A DNA stretch of 64,000 nt from Streptacidiphilus rugosus AM-16 (GCF_000744655.1 NZ_JQMJ01000004.1:6448001-6512000); one strand, 5' to 3'. Positions 41,567 through 50,378 are shown, counted from the stretch's first letter. The notes: generated by a model not told the origin, from the sequence alone. A program made the numbers and translations.

Positions 41567-42205
41567 ATGGCTGAGATCAGGGAGCCCTGGGGGCTCAGTG
41601 TGCTGGGTGCCGGGCATGTGTCGGGTGAACCGAAGGTCGCCGAGGTGAAGCTCGCCGTCGACCTCGTGGCGGCAACGCCGAAGGAGGCCTTCGCCCAGGC
41701 CGGCGCCGCGGTCGCCCGGCTCCGCGCGGTGTTTCGGGAGCGCGGGATCGCGGAGGCGGATGTGTCGGGATCTCGTCTCGCGCTCCGTTCCAGTTTCAAG
41801 GGGTACGGCGCGGAACAGGTTTTCCTCGGCTACCGCTGCGAAGCGACCTACACCGTGCGGACCGAGGATCTCGACGGGCTCGAGCGCCTCATCGACGAGG
41901 GGGTGCAGGCCGGCGCGAACCGCGTGGACGACGTGCATTTCGACGTGCTGGACAAGCCCGCGCTCCGCGACGAGGCGCGGCGCAGGGCGGTCGCAGCAGC
42001 CAGGCGGAAGGCGGAGGTCTACGCCGAGGCGTGCGGCGTGCGGCTGGGCTCGGTGATCCACATTCAGGACGTGGACCCCGAGTCCATGGGGATCCGCAGC
42101 CACGGGAGCCGGATCGGCGGCGATCCGGAGAACGACGGCACGTTCACGCCCGGCGCGGTCCGCGTCGAGGCCGCGGTGCTGCTCGGCTTCGCCCTGCTTC
42201 CCTGA
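41567..42205 (+). CDS. SIMPL-domain protein (DUF541)
   Basis: 212 residues, no signal peptide. The SIMPL/DUF541 pattern is clear: WGLSVLGAGHVSGEPKVAEVKLAVDLV at the start, the helix AVARLRAVFRERGIAEADVSGSRLALR, YRCEATYTVRTEDLDGLERLIDEGVQAGANRVDDVHFDV, and DEARRRAVAAARRKAEVYAEACGVRLGSVIHI. The family forms oligomeric assemblies of uncertain role; many members are periplasmic, whereas this one appears cytoplasmic. Isolated gene ended by a 20-bp hairpin shared with moeZ. Confidence 0.9.
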   Translation: MAEIREPWGLSVLGAGHVSGEPKVAEVKLAVDLVAATPKEAFAQAGAAVARLRAVFRERGIAEADVSGSRLALRSSFKGYGAEQVFLGYRCEATYTVRTEDLDGLERLIDEGVQAGANRVDDVHFDVLDKPALRDEARRRAVAAARRKAEVYAEACGVRLGSVIHIQDVDPESMGIRSHGSRIGGDPENDGTFTPGAVRVEAAVLLGFALLP

Positions 42206-42209
42206 ACGG

Positions 42210-42255
42210 CGAACGCCGGCCGCTCCCCCGCAGGTGGGGGAGCGGCCGGCGTTCG
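42210..42255. terminator. Bidirectional terminator
   Basis: About 20-bp perfect stem CGAACGCCGGCCGCTCCCCC with a 6-base loop, between convergent SIMPL and moeZ genes. Confidence 0.9.
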
Positions 42256-42274
42256 TGGCGCGGACCGGGGCCGG

Positions 42275-43453
42275 TCAGTAGACCGGCTTGTGCGGCTCGA
42301 TCGTGTTGACCCAGCCGATGACGCCGCCGCCGACGTGGACCGCGTCCGAGAAGCCGGCGGAGTGGAGGACGGCCAGGACCTCGGCGGAGCGGACGCCCGT
42401 CTTGCAGTGCAGGACGATCTTCTTGTCCTGCGGCATCTTCTCCAGCGCGTTGCCGAGCAGGAACTCGTTCTTCGGGATCAGCGTCGCGCCCGGGATGCTG
42501 ACGATCTCGTACTCGCCCGGCTCGCGGACGTCGACGAGGAAGATCTCCTCCTCCTCGTCCTGCCACTGCTTGAGCTGCTTCGGCGTGATCGTGTTGCCGG
42601 CGGCGGCCGCCTGGGCCTCCTCCGACACGACGCCGCAGAAGGCCTCGTAGTCGATGAGGTCGGTGACCGTCGGGTTCTCGCCGCAGAGCGCGCAGTCGGG
42701 GTCCTTGCGGACCTTGACCTGGCGGTACTGCATCTCCAGCGCGTCGTAGATCATCAGGCGGCCGACCAGCGGCTCGCCCACCCCGGCGAGAAGCTTGATC
42801 GCCTCGGTGACCTGGATCGACCCGATGGATGCGCAGAGCACGCCCAGCACGCCGCCCTCGGCGCAGGAGGGGACCATGCCCGGCGGCGGGGCCTCCGGGT
42901 AGAGGCAGCGGTAGCAGGGGCCGTGCTCGGCCCAGAAGACCGAGGCCTGACCGTCGAAGCGGTAGATGGAGCCCCAGACGTAGGGCTTGCCGAGCAGCAC
43001 CGCCGCGTCGTTCACCAGGTACCGGGTCGCGAAGTTGTCCGTGCCGTCGACGATGAGGTCGTAGCCCGCGAAGATCTCCTTGACGTTGTCGACGTCGAGG
43101 CGCTCCTCGTGCAGGATGACGCTCACGTACGGGTTGATCTCCTTGACCGAGTCACGAGCGGACTCGGCCTTGGAACGGCCGATGTCGGACTGGCCGTGGA
43201 TGATCTGGCGCTGCAGGTTCGACTCGTCGACGGTGTCGAACTCGACGATGCCCAGCGTGCCGACACCGGCGGCGGCGAGGTACATCAGCGCGGGGGAACC
43301 CAGGCCGCCGGCGCCCACACAGAGCACCTTGGCGTTCTTCAACCGCTTCTGCCCGTCCATCCCGACGTCCGGGATGATCAGGTGGCGGGAGTACCTGCGA
43401 ACCTCGTCCACGGTGAGCTCGGCTGCGGGCTCGACCAGGGGTGGCAGCGACAC
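42275..43453 (-). CDS. moeZ: Adenylyltransferase/sulfurtransferase MoeZ
   Basis: 392 residues from GTG 43453 with GGAG upstream. The N-terminal ThiF/MoeB domain has VLCVGAGGLGSPALMYLAAAGVG (ATP loop), DESNLQRQIIHGQSDIGRSK, GTDNFATRYLVNDA, zinc-binding CYRCLYP and CALCGEN. The C-terminal rhodanese domain (from about 290) carries the active-site loop VLHCKTGVRSAEVL with the persulfide cysteine. MoeZ activates small sulfur-carrier proteins such as MoaD, ThiS and CysO by adenylation and sulfuration. A SigR promoter precedes it, in line with membership of the thiol-stress regulon. Confidence 0.96.
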   Translation of the reverse strand: MSLPPLVEPAAELTVDEVRRYSRHLIIPDVGMDGQKRLKNAKVLCVGAGGLGSPALMYLAAAGVGTLGIVEFDTVDESNLQRQIIHGQSDIGRSKAESARDSVKEINPYVSVILHEERLDVDNVKEIFAGYDLIVDGTDNFATRYLVNDAAVLLGKPYVWGSIYRFDGQASVFWAEHGPCYRCLYPEAPPPGMVPSCAEGGVLGVLCASIGSIQVTEAIKLLAGVGEPLVGRLMIYDALEMQYRQVKVRKDPDCALCGENPTVTDLIDYEAFCGVVSEEAQAAAAGNTITPKQLKQWQDEEEEIFLVDVREPGEYEIVSIPGATLIPKNEFLLGNALEKMPQDKKIVLHCKTGVRSAEVLAVLHSAGFSDAVHVGGGVIGWVNTIEPHKPVY

Positions 43454-43494
43454 GGGGGACTCCGGTGGTGGTCAGGCGATGTGTTCTCCTGGCC

Positions 43495-43520
43495 AACAGT
43501 GCCACGCGGCGACGTATTCC
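43495..43520 (-). promoter_or_regulatory. SigR-type promoter of moeZ
   Basis: Minus strand GGAAT (43516-43520), 18-bp spacer, GTT (43495-43497): the SigR consensus. It starts about 40 bases before the moeZ GTG. Confidence 0.75.
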
Positions 43521-43649
43521 AGAGCCCCCGTTCCAGTGTGCGAGACATATCGTGAGACGAATCACGCACCTCAGGCCACCACGCCGACCCGCAGGTCGAC
43601 CGGCTCGCCGCCGGACGCCCTCCCGCGCGCCCCGCGCCCGCCGGCCACC

Positions 43650-44561
43650 TCAGACCCGGCAGGCGGTCTCCATCCAGATGTCTGCCAGCGACTCCTCCAG
43701 CGGCACCCGCGGCCGCCAGCCGAGCCGTTCCCGCGCCGTGCGGATGTCGGCCTGGCGCCAGAGCACCTCCATCGGGCGGTCGGCGGCGTCGGCGCCCGAG
43801 ATCGGGCTCCGGCTCTCCTCCATCAGCCGTCCCTCGAAACCCGAGGCGCGTACGAGCAGCGCGGCCGCGTCGCGCATCCGGACACCCGAGCCGCCGCCGA
43901 TGTTGATCACGCCCGTGGCCGCGGAGACGGCGGCGGACTGGACGGCGCGGGCCACGTCCCTGACGTCCACGAAGTCTCGGAATGCGGACAGATCCGCGGT
44001 CCGCACATGCGGCTCGCCGCGTTCGAGCGCGCGGCGCAGGCCCTCGGAGAGCCGGCCGAAGAGCGAGCCAGCAGGGACGCCGGGACCGACGACGTCGAAG
44101 ATCCGCAGCACGACCGCGTCGAGCCCCGAGGCGAGCGCCAGCTCGGTCCCGGCCAGCTTGGTGACGCCGTAGGGCCCCAGCGGGCGTGGCTCGGCCGTCT
44201 CGGCCGTCGCGGTGCCGATCGGCACCGGGCCGTACTCGGCGGCGGAGCCGACGTGCACCAGCCGGGCCGGGTCGTGGCTGCGCCGGATCGCCTCGCAGAC
44301 CGTGGCGACGGCCTGGGTGTTGGCGCGGACGAGGTCGCGCGGACTCCCGTACGTCGCCCCCGCGCAGTTCACGACGACGCGGGGCATGACGGCGTCCAGG
44401 AACCTGGCCAGCGCGCCGGGACTCCCGGCGGCCAGGTCGAAGCGGATGTCGGCGGAGTCGCGTCGGCCGAGGACGGTGACCTGAAGCTCCGGGTCGGCGA
44501 AGAGTCGGTCGGCGACCCGACGGCCGATGAAGCCGTCGGCGCCCAGCAGCAGCACCCTCAT
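43650..44561 (-). CDS. NAD-dependent epimerase/dehydratase
   Basis: 303 residues starting MRVLLLGADGFIGRRVADRL, an extended-SDR Rossmann loop. The strand VHVGSAAEYG and YGVTK (catalytic Tyr-x-x-x-Lys) follow, then LRIFDVVGPGVP and INIGGGSGVRMRDAA, all typical of nucleotide-sugar epimerases or dehydratases. It is the last gene of a three-gene minus-strand operon with a DUF3492 glycosyltransferase and a membrane protein, so it probably supplies or modifies an activated sugar for a surface glycan. Confidence 0.9.
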   Translation of the reverse strand: MRVLLLGADGFIGRRVADRLFADPELQVTVLGRRDSADIRFDLAAGSPGALARFLDAVMPRVVVNCAGATYGSPRDLVRANTQAVATVCEAIRRSHDPARLVHVGSAAEYGPVPIGTATAETAEPRPLGPYGVTKLAGTELALASGLDAVVLRIFDVVGPGVPAGSLFGRLSEGLRRALERGEPHVRTADLSAFRDFVDVRDVARAVQSAAVSAATGVINIGGGSGVRMRDAAALLVRASGFEGRLMEESRSPISGADAADRPMEVLWRQADIRTARERLGWRPRVPLEESLADIWMETACRV

Positions 44562-44595
44562 GAGGTGGTCCTTCCGTTGTGCGGTTGATGCTCGG

Positions 44596-45770
44596 TCAGG
44601 AAAGTTCGGGGCCTGCCGCTTCGGCGGACGGACGGCACGGTGGCCTAGGCGCCCGGGGCGTGGGCTCGCCGGGCGCGCGGTGGGAGGTGGGGCTGAGCAG
44701 GACCGGCCAGGCGTGGAGGAGCAGCAGGGCTGCCGTCAGCGCGCAGGCCCAGCCGCGCACCTCCGTGTGCGCCGCCGTCACGTGGGCGGCCCCGGCGCAG
44801 AGACAGCACGCGGCGAGTGCCGTGAGCGCGGCGCGGGGCCGGCCGCAGTGCCACAGCAGCAGCGTCAGCAGCAGCCCGGAACCGGCGAGGCCCTGCGCCG
44901 CCCAGGCCCCGGGACCCCCGGCCCCGACCCGGCTCCGGCTCCGGTGGCGGCGCCGGCGGCGGCGCCGGCGGCGGCGCCGGCGGCGAGCGTGAGCAGGAGG
45001 AGCAGCACCAGGAAGAGCCCCGCCGTGGCCGGCAGCACGGGACGCATCCGCGAGCGGAACTCCTTCGACGACCGGGCCAGGGCATGCCGCCAACCGATGT
45101 GACGGAACCACCGGGCACACCAGTCGGCGACGCCGACCGCTGCCGCCAGCGCCGACTGCCGCGGCCCGAGGCCCGCGACGAGCGCCGGCAGCGCGCCGAG
45201 ACCGAGGGCGAGCAGGGCGCGCTGCCACAGCACCGGCCCACGGCAGAGCAGTGCCGTCGGCACCGCGGCGAGCGCGAGAACCGCGATCCGCGCGGCGAGC
45301 GGGATCGGTGCTCCCCACCCCGCCGAGAGACCCCACAGGGCCAGGGCGGCTGCCAGCGGCGGACCGCCGGCCAGCAGCGCCGGACGCGTCCGCCGCCGCC
45401 AGGGGCCCGCGCCTCGCTGAGGGGCGACGGCACGCCTCGGCACGCGCGCGTACATCTCCTCGGCCAGCGAGAAGACGTCGGCGTGCCGGTAGCGTCCGGC
45501 CGTGCGGGGGCCGATGCCCGACCGCTCCAGCACCTCGGCGACGTCGAGCGGGTCGACCGCGTCCGCGCAGAGCTCCTGATGACGCTCCATCAGGGCGTGC
45601 ACGGGATCCGCCCCCGACCGGGCCCGGGGCGGAGCCGACACGGGCCGGGCCGGACGGGCGGATGCACCGTGCCGACCGGGGCCGGAACGCGCCGCCGCGG
45701 CCTGACCGGCTCCACTCGCACCGCCGTGCCGGGGGGCGGAGCCGCCACGAGCGGCATGACGGGGCGTCAT
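44596..45770 (-). pseudogene. Multi-pass membrane protein, frameshifted
   Basis: Starts at ATG 45770, overlapping the glycosyltransferase stop (ATGA). The first frame gives a disordered Arg/Ala/Gly segment, DPVHALMERHQELCADAVDP, YRHADVFSLAEEMYARVPRR, then several membrane helices (LLAGGPPLAAALALWGLSAG; LFLVLLLLLTLAAG), but ends at 44865 in a Gly/Pro/Arg shadow. The next frame continues with plausible helices (GLAGSGLLLTLLLWHCG; ALTALAACCLCAGAAHVTAA; ALLLLHAWPVLL) to 44596. The two frames differ as by a one-base deletion in the G/C-rich run around 44890-44990 that includes 12-bp GGCGCCGGCGGC repeats. Either a sequencing indel or a genuine frameshift. Role: second component of the glycan operon, unknown. 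Confidence 0.65.
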
Positions 45771-47242
45771 CGGACGGGCACCCCCTTCGGGAACGCGCCG
45801 ACCCAGTACTCGGCCGGACGCGAGAACGGCTGCGAGTCCGGCTCGGGAGCGGGCGCGGGCAGCTCGGCCGCCAGCTCCAGGTAGAGGGCACGGAAGGCGT
45901 CGATCGCCGGCTCCACCGCGTACAGCTCCTGGGCCCGCAGCCGCCCGGCGTGCCCCAGCCGGGCGCGTCGCTCCTCGTCGGACAGCAGCGCGGTACAGGC
46001 GGCGGCCAGCGGCGCCGGCTCTCCGACGGGGACCAGCAGCCCCGTCGGACCGAGCACCTCGCGCGCGGCGCCGGCGTCGGTGGCCACGACCGGGCGTCCG
46101 CTGAGCTGCGAGGCCGCGAGCAGCTGGGGGCGGACCCCCTCGCTGCCGGAGAAGACGAGGACGGTCGCGTGTTCGTGGACCGAGCGGAGCCGCAACGGCG
46201 CGCCGTCGAAGGAGACGGCGTCCCGCTCCGCACCGAAGAGGCGCTTCGCCAAGGCCCGGCAGTGCGCCTCGTACCCGGACGCCCCCGCGGACGCCTCGCC
46301 GTGCACGCGCAGCACCGCGTCGGGCAGCTCCTCGCGGACCAGGGCGAAGGCGTGCAGCATGGGCTCCAGCCCACCGCCGGGCTCCATCGGTCCGAGCCAG
46401 GCCAGCGTCGGACGCTCCGGCTCGGTCCCGACCGGCGGCTCGTCGGCCAGCGGTGTGGCCTCGTAGACGACCCGGATCCGTTCGCGCTGCGCCCCGCAGT
46501 ACTCCTGCCAGCGCTGGTCGAAGGCGCTGCCCGGCGTGATCACGCCGGCCTGGGCGTAGGCCTCGCCGGCGAGCAGCCGGTGGAAGGCCAGCAGCAGCGC
46601 GCGCACCGGACGGCGGTATGGGGACTCCCGGTAACCCCGGTAGCGCTCGCGCAGATGCAGGCTGTGCTCGGTCAGCAGCATCGGCAGGCCGAGGAGGCGC
46701 TTCGCGGTCAGGGCGACGAGCACGCTGGGCGCGCCCCCGACGACATGGCAGACGTCGACCCCGGAGAGGGCCCCGCTCCTGGCGCCCTTCGCTCCCTTGG
46801 CCCCGTACAAGGGGAGGGAGAGCGGGCGCAGCACCTGCTCCAGTAAGTCGGCGGCGACCAGGACGTCCTGCACGAGCGGCACCCCCGCGTCCCCCGGCCC
46901 AGCGGCGATGGCGGAGGCGGAGCCCAGCCACACCTGTTCCAGGGTTCGCACGGCCGCGCCGGACCGCAGCAGCGCGGGGAGCCCGCCGGAGCGGCCCGCC
47001 TCCGCGAGGGCGTACAGCGCGGGCGCGAAGCCTGCGGCGGCGCGGGCGTCGACCAGCGCGCGGACCAGTTCTCCGTAGGCGGCGAGCGCGGTGCGTCGTC
47101 TGCGCCTCCCGAGGAGCGTTCCCGTCCTCCTGGGCTCGGCGGCGGGAGACAGTCGTACGAACTCGTGCTCCGCGAGGGAGGTGACGAGGCGGTCGCTCCA
47201 GGCGACGGAGGCGGCACTCTCGGTGACCAAGGCGATGCGCAT
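45767..47242 (-). CDS. DUF3492/GT4 family glycosyltransferase
   Basis: 491 residues from ATG 47242 with GGAGG four bases upstream. The N-terminal DUF3492 domain begins MRIALVTESAAS and includes VDVCHVVGGAPSVLVALTAKRLLG and LTEHSLHLRERYRGYRESPYRR; the C-terminal GT-B half has RIRVVYEATPL, PTLAWLGPMEPGGGLEPMLHAFAL, VLVFSGSEGVRPQLLAASQLSGRPVVATDAGAAREVL. This is the PelF-like type of nucleotide-sugar glycosyltransferase for exopolysaccharide. First gene of the operon; the following membrane protein overlaps by four bases. Confidence 0.9.
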   Translation of the reverse strand: MRIALVTESAASVAWSDRLVTSLAEHEFVRLSPAAEPRRTGTLLGRRRRRTALAAYGELVRALVDARAAAGFAPALYALAEAGRSGGLPALLRSGAAVRTLEQVWLGSASAIAAGPGDAGVPLVQDVLVAADLLEQVLRPLSLPLYGAKGAKGARSGALSGVDVCHVVGGAPSVLVALTAKRLLGLPMLLTEHSLHLRERYRGYRESPYRRPVRALLLAFHRLLAGEAYAQAGVITPGSAFDQRWQEYCGAQRERIRVVYEATPLADEPPVGTEPERPTLAWLGPMEPGGGLEPMLHAFALVREELPDAVLRVHGEASAGASGYEAHCRALAKRLFGAERDAVSFDGAPLRLRSVHEHATVLVFSGSEGVRPQLLAASQLSGRPVVATDAGAAREVLGPTGLLVPVGEPAPLAAACTALLSDEERRARLGHAGRLRAQELYAVEPAIDAFRALYLELAAELPAPAPEPDSQPFSRPAEYWVGAFPKGVPVR

Positions 47243-47879
47243 GGGACCTCCGGTCCGGAAGGGGACGACGTCAGCGGCAGGTTGAGCGCAACCGGAGAGG
47301 CCCTGCCCGGCCGCCGGACCTCGCCGGCACGACCGCAGACTCCCCACCACGCGTATACCGGCCGCTCGACCCCGATGCGGGGACGCGTGTTCGGCCGACG
47401 GCACGAAACTACGGCGCGGCGCTGACGCAGAGTCGGCCATCCAGCCCCCTACCACCCGAAGGAGTGAAGCCCACGCACCGCACCCACGATCCACCCACGC
47501 AGCACCCTGCAGCGCCCCAGGGGTGCGAGGCTCTGCCGGGCGCCTTCGGCGCGTCGGCGCGGGCAACCACCCCGGGGATGGCCCTGAGCACTCGGGAACA
47601 CTGCACCGCCCCCAGCGGGCGCGAGGAACTGCCCGGGACCCACCGGCCCGCCGATGGCCTGCAGGCTCCGGAACCCTGCGCCACCCCAGGGGCGCGAGGA
47701 ACCACCTGCCCGCCGATGGCCCTGCAGACTCGGGAACCCAGCACCACCCCACGGACGCGAGGAACTGCGCGGGGAACCACCTGCCCACGGATCGCCCTGC
47801 GCGTTCGGGGCCCCGCCCGCGTGGGCGGCTCGTCGCGCAGTCCCCGCGCCCCCTGGGGGCACTGCAACGGGACGCCGTG
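47243..47879. repeat. Intergenic repeat array
   Basis: 637 bases without a credible gene. From about 47511 four imperfect units follow each other, each with a core like CCACCCCAGGGGCGCGAGGAA and, in most, GCCGATGGCCCTGCAG...CGGGAAC; unit starts are near 47511, 47605, 47680 and 47741 (spacing 94, 75, 61). An oppositely oriented copy follows (47830-47856), so fold-back is possible. A related pair lies at 60658-60799. The translated minus-strand frame is the familiar artefact of this streptomycete repeat family. 47243-47500 shows nothing recognisable. Confidence 0.65.
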
Positions 47880-48833
47880 CTATTCGGCGGGCACCGAGTC
47901 CTTCACGCGGGGCGCGAGTTCCGCCAGGAGTTCCTCGAAGCGCGTGGCGACCAGTTCCGGGTACTCCATCATCGCCACGTGACCGGCCAGGGGAAGGACG
48001 AGGAGGCGGGAGTCGGGGAAGGCCAGGGACGCCCGGCGGGCCATGCGGTAGCCGACGAGCTTGTCCTTGAGGCCGTAGACCAGCAGGGTCGGGGCGGTCA
48101 CCCGGGCCGCCTGACGCCAGAGCGAGCGCTCGCCGCGCTCGGTGTAGGCGCGGACGATGCCGCGGGCGCTGCGGGAGAGGACGTCGAGGGCGTAGGGCAG
48201 CTCCGCTCGGCGGCGGTACTCCGCCGCCATCAGCGCCCGCCGCTCGGCGGGGATCCGGCCGGGGTCGCCGTAGCAGAGGTCGAGCAGCGCCTGCGTCTGC
48301 TGTTCCAGCGCCCGGCCGCGCGAGGCCCTGCGGATGACTCCGGCGGCGCCGGGCATGCCGAGCAGCGCCGTCGGCCAAGCCGTGGTCTGCGGCGGCAGCT
48401 CGGGCAGCGCCGGGGAGATGAGCGTGAGTGTGCGCACCAGGTCCGGCCGGAGCGCCGCCAGGCGGGTCGACACCGCGCCGCCGAGTGAGTTGCCGAAGAG
48501 GTGGACCGGGCCGCGTCCGCTCAGCTCGATGAAGTCGATCACCGCCCGCATGTGCGCGTCGAGGGAGAGGTCGGCGTCGTCCGGGGGCGGGGACTGGCCG
48601 AAGCCGGGCAGGTCGAGCGCGTGGCCGTCGACCGTGCCGGCCAGCTCCGCCATCAGCAGTTCCCAGTTGCGCGTGCATCCGCCGAGGCCGTGCACGAAGA
48701 GCGCCGGCGGCAGACCGGCGCGGTGCGGAGGCTGCGCCTCGGCGAAGAGCGGACTCCCCGGCATCCGCAGCTCGCGCAGGTGGTCACTTCCGGCGGCGGT
48801 CTCGGCCTCGAATGTCTCGCGCAGTCCACTCAT
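47880..48833 (-). CDS. Alpha/beta hydrolase
   Basis: 317 residues from ATG 48833; a frame to 49046 overlaps the small acidic gene and is rejected. The fold is plain: FVHGLGGCTRNWELLMAEL, DLPGFGQSPPP, nucleophile elbow VHLFGNSLGGAVS (Ser in GNSLGG), LLVYGLKDKLVG (Asp) and LAGHVAMME (His). Substrate unknown. No Shine-Dalgarno sequence is evident; TAGCAT lies seven bases before the ATG, so a leaderless transcript is likely. Divergent from the 66-residue acidic protein gene with only 61 bp between starts. Confidence 0.88.
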   Translation of the reverse strand: MSGLRETFEAETAAGSDHLRELRMPGSPLFAEAQPPHRAGLPPALFVHGLGGCTRNWELLMAELAGTVDGHALDLPGFGQSPPPDDADLSLDAHMRAVIDFIELSGRGPVHLFGNSLGGAVSTRLAALRPDLVRTLTLISPALPELPPQTTAWPTALLGMPGAAGVIRRASRGRALEQQTQALLDLCYGDPGRIPAERRALMAAEYRRRAELPYALDVLSRSARGIVRAYTERGERSLWRQAARVTAPTLLVYGLKDKLVGYRMARRASLAFPDSRLLVLPLAGHVAMMEYPELVATRFEELLAELAPRVKDSVPAE

Positions 48834-48894
48834 GAGGACGATGCTAAGAGTGCGGTGCCGCGAGGGCACCGGGATCCGGGCCAGGGAGGCAGCC

Positions 48895-49095
48895 ATGTCC
48901 GAGGTGAACGAGGCCGCGCTCGACTCCCTCGAGGTCGCCGAGGCGGACGAGCGGCCGGAGGTCGAGCCGGAGGACGAGGGGAACGTGGACCCCGTGCCGG
49001 AGCTCAACGAGGACGATCTCGCGCTGGAGTCACCCGAAGCGGACACCGTGCAGCAGAAGGTCGAGGTTCGAATCGACGAGGACGAGTACCGCTAG
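48895..49095 (+). CDS. Small acidic protein
   Basis: 66 residues from ATG 48895 with GGGAGG five bases upstream. The sequence is mostly Glu, Asp, Val and Pro (MSEVNEAALDSLEVAEADER at the start, KVEVRIDEDEYR at the end), isoelectric point clearly below 4, no hydrophobic core, so probably intrinsically disordered until bound. No family recognised. Good ribosome site and G/C third positions support it as a real gene despite its size. Followed by tetR 153 bp later. Confidence 0.7.
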   Translation: MSEVNEAALDSLEVAEADERPEVEPEDEGNVDPVPELNEDDLALESPEADTVQQKVEVRIDEDEYR

Positions 49096-49181
49096 CCAGG
49101 CCCCTTGTGGAATCCTCACAACCCATGGACCGTACTTTCTGGCCTCGACCTGCGGCGCTGGGGATTACCCACAAGTAGGAT

Positions 49182-49197
49182 GGCCGTGAGTACGGCC
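49182..49197. promoter_or_regulatory. Candidate TetR operator
   Basis: GGCCGT-GAGT-ACGGCC, a perfect 6-bp inverted repeat with a 4-bp spacer just after a likely -10 (TAGGAT, 49176-49181), about 50 bp upstream of the tetR start. TetR proteins often repress themselves through such sites. Confidence 0.35.
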
Positions 49198-49248
49198 CGA
49201 CCGGCCCCGGGGCTCCCGGTGCCGCCGAGATGTTGAGTGAGGAGCACC

Positions 49249-49890
49249 GTGACGGCGATCCAGGACACGGCCGAGCGCCCCCGCGGCACTCGCCTGCCGC
49301 GCAGTGCCCGACGCAACCAGCTGCTGGGCGCGGCTCAGGAGGTGTTCGTCGCCCAGGGCTACCACGCCGCGGCGATGGACGACATCGCCGAGCGCGCCGG
49401 CGTCAGCAAGCCGGTCCTCTACCAGCACTTCCCGGGGAAGCTGGAGCTCTACCTCGCGCTGCTGGACAAGCACTGCGAGGCGCTGGTCGAGTCGATCCGC
49501 ACCGCGCTCGAGGCCAACACCGACAACAAGCTGCGCGTCCTGGCCACCACCGAGGCGTACTTCGCCTACGTCGCCTCCGAGTCCGGCGCGTTCCGGCTGG
49601 TCTTCGAGTCCGACCTGACCAACGAGGACGCGGTCCGCGAGCGCGTGGAGCGGGTCACCAGGGACACGGCCACGCTGGTCAGCAAGGTCATCGCCGAGGA
49701 CACCGACCTCCCCGAGGAGGAGGCCATGCTGCTGGCCGTCGGCGTGTGCGGCCTGTGCCAGATCACGGCGCGCTTCTGGCTCGCCCAGGGCGGCAGCATT
49801 CCGCAGGACGAGGCGGTCCGCATGGTGTCCAGCCTGTCGTGGCGCGGCCTCAAGGGCTTCCCCATGCACGGCGGGGACGCCGCGCACTGA
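49249..49890 (+). CDS. TetR-family transcriptional regulator
   Basis: 213 residues from GTG 49249 with GAGGAG four bases upstream. The TetR helix-turn-helix is complete: RRNQLLGAAQEVFVAQGYHAAAMDDIAERAGVSKPVLYQHFPGKLELYLALLD. The ligand domain includes EAYFAYVASESGAFRLVFESDL, VSKVIAEDTDLPEEEAMLLA and a final GFPMHGGDAAH. In streptomycetes this TetR precedes DUF3107 as here, 96 bp apart. Target unknown; autoregulation likely. Confidence 0.93.
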   Translation: MTAIQDTAERPRGTRLPRSARRNQLLGAAQEVFVAQGYHAAAMDDIAERAGVSKPVLYQHFPGKLELYLALLDKHCEALVESIRTALEANTDNKLRVLATTEAYFAYVASESGAFRLVFESDLTNEDAVRERVERVTRDTATLVSKVIAEDTDLPEEEAMLLAVGVCGLCQITARFWLAQGGSIPQDEAVRMVSSLSWRGLKGFPMHGGDAAH

Positions 49891-49986
49891 TCCCCAGGCC
49901 GTATCGTGGGGCCGTACGGCGCGCGGCCGGTCCGGTCACGCGCGGAACGACGAACGCCTGTTTGATGGGGCCGGAGGGACGAAGCC

Positions 49987-50214
49987 GTGGAGGTCAAGAT
50001 CGGCGTGCAGAACGCGGCTCGGGAGATCGTTCTCGAGAGCGCGCAGTCTGCCGACGAGGTCGAGAGCGCGGTCGCGGCGGCGCTGGACGGCACTGCGAAG
50101 CTGCTGAAGCTGGCGGACGAGCACGGACGCAAGATCCTGGTCCCGGCCGAGCGCCTGGCCTACGTGGAGATCGGTGAGCAGGCGCCGCGCAAGGTCGGCT
50201 TCGGCACGCTCTGA
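49987..50214 (+). CDS. DUF3107 protein
   Basis: 75 residues from GTG 49987, GGAGGGAC upstream. MEVKIGVQNAAREIVLESAQ, DEVESAVAAALDGTAKLLKL, DEHGRKILVPAERLAYVEIGE fits the small actinobacterial DUF3107 family, a compact beta-rich protein with no known activity; to my knowledge it is a conserved neighbour of TetR. Followed by a strong hairpin terminator. Confidence 0.9.
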   Translation: MEVKIGVQNAAREIVLESAQSADEVESAVAAALDGTAKLLKLADEHGRKILVPAERLAYVEIGEQAPRKVGFGTL

Positions 50215-50253
50215 TCATCCTGAGCGACGATCGGAAGATCGCGCGAAGAAACC

Positions 50254-50299
50254 TGGAACGCCCCGATCTCCTCCTCAGGGAGGAAATCGGGGCGTTCCA
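50254..50299 (+). terminator. Terminator after DUF3107 gene
   Basis: Long stem TGGAACGCCCCGAT / ATCGGGGCGTTCCA with an inner TCCTCC/GGAGGA-like pairing, 40 bp after the stop. Confidence 0.85.
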
Positions 50300-50378
50300 C
50301 TTGTCCGGGTATTTCCTGGACACCTTCTGGGTAGGCATGTCCCGACCGCACTGACGCCGTCGGCAGGAGGCCGCGACC

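Noticed and set aside
44645-45433. Third-frame minus ORF within the membrane protein gene
   Set aside because: Ser/Arg/Pro-rich, no hydrophobic pattern; other two frames carry the helices.
47409-47867. Minus-strand frame of 152 codons
   Set aside because: Translation of the intergenic repeat units; the repeated QVVPRA-type peptide is an artefact commonly annotated in streptomycetes.
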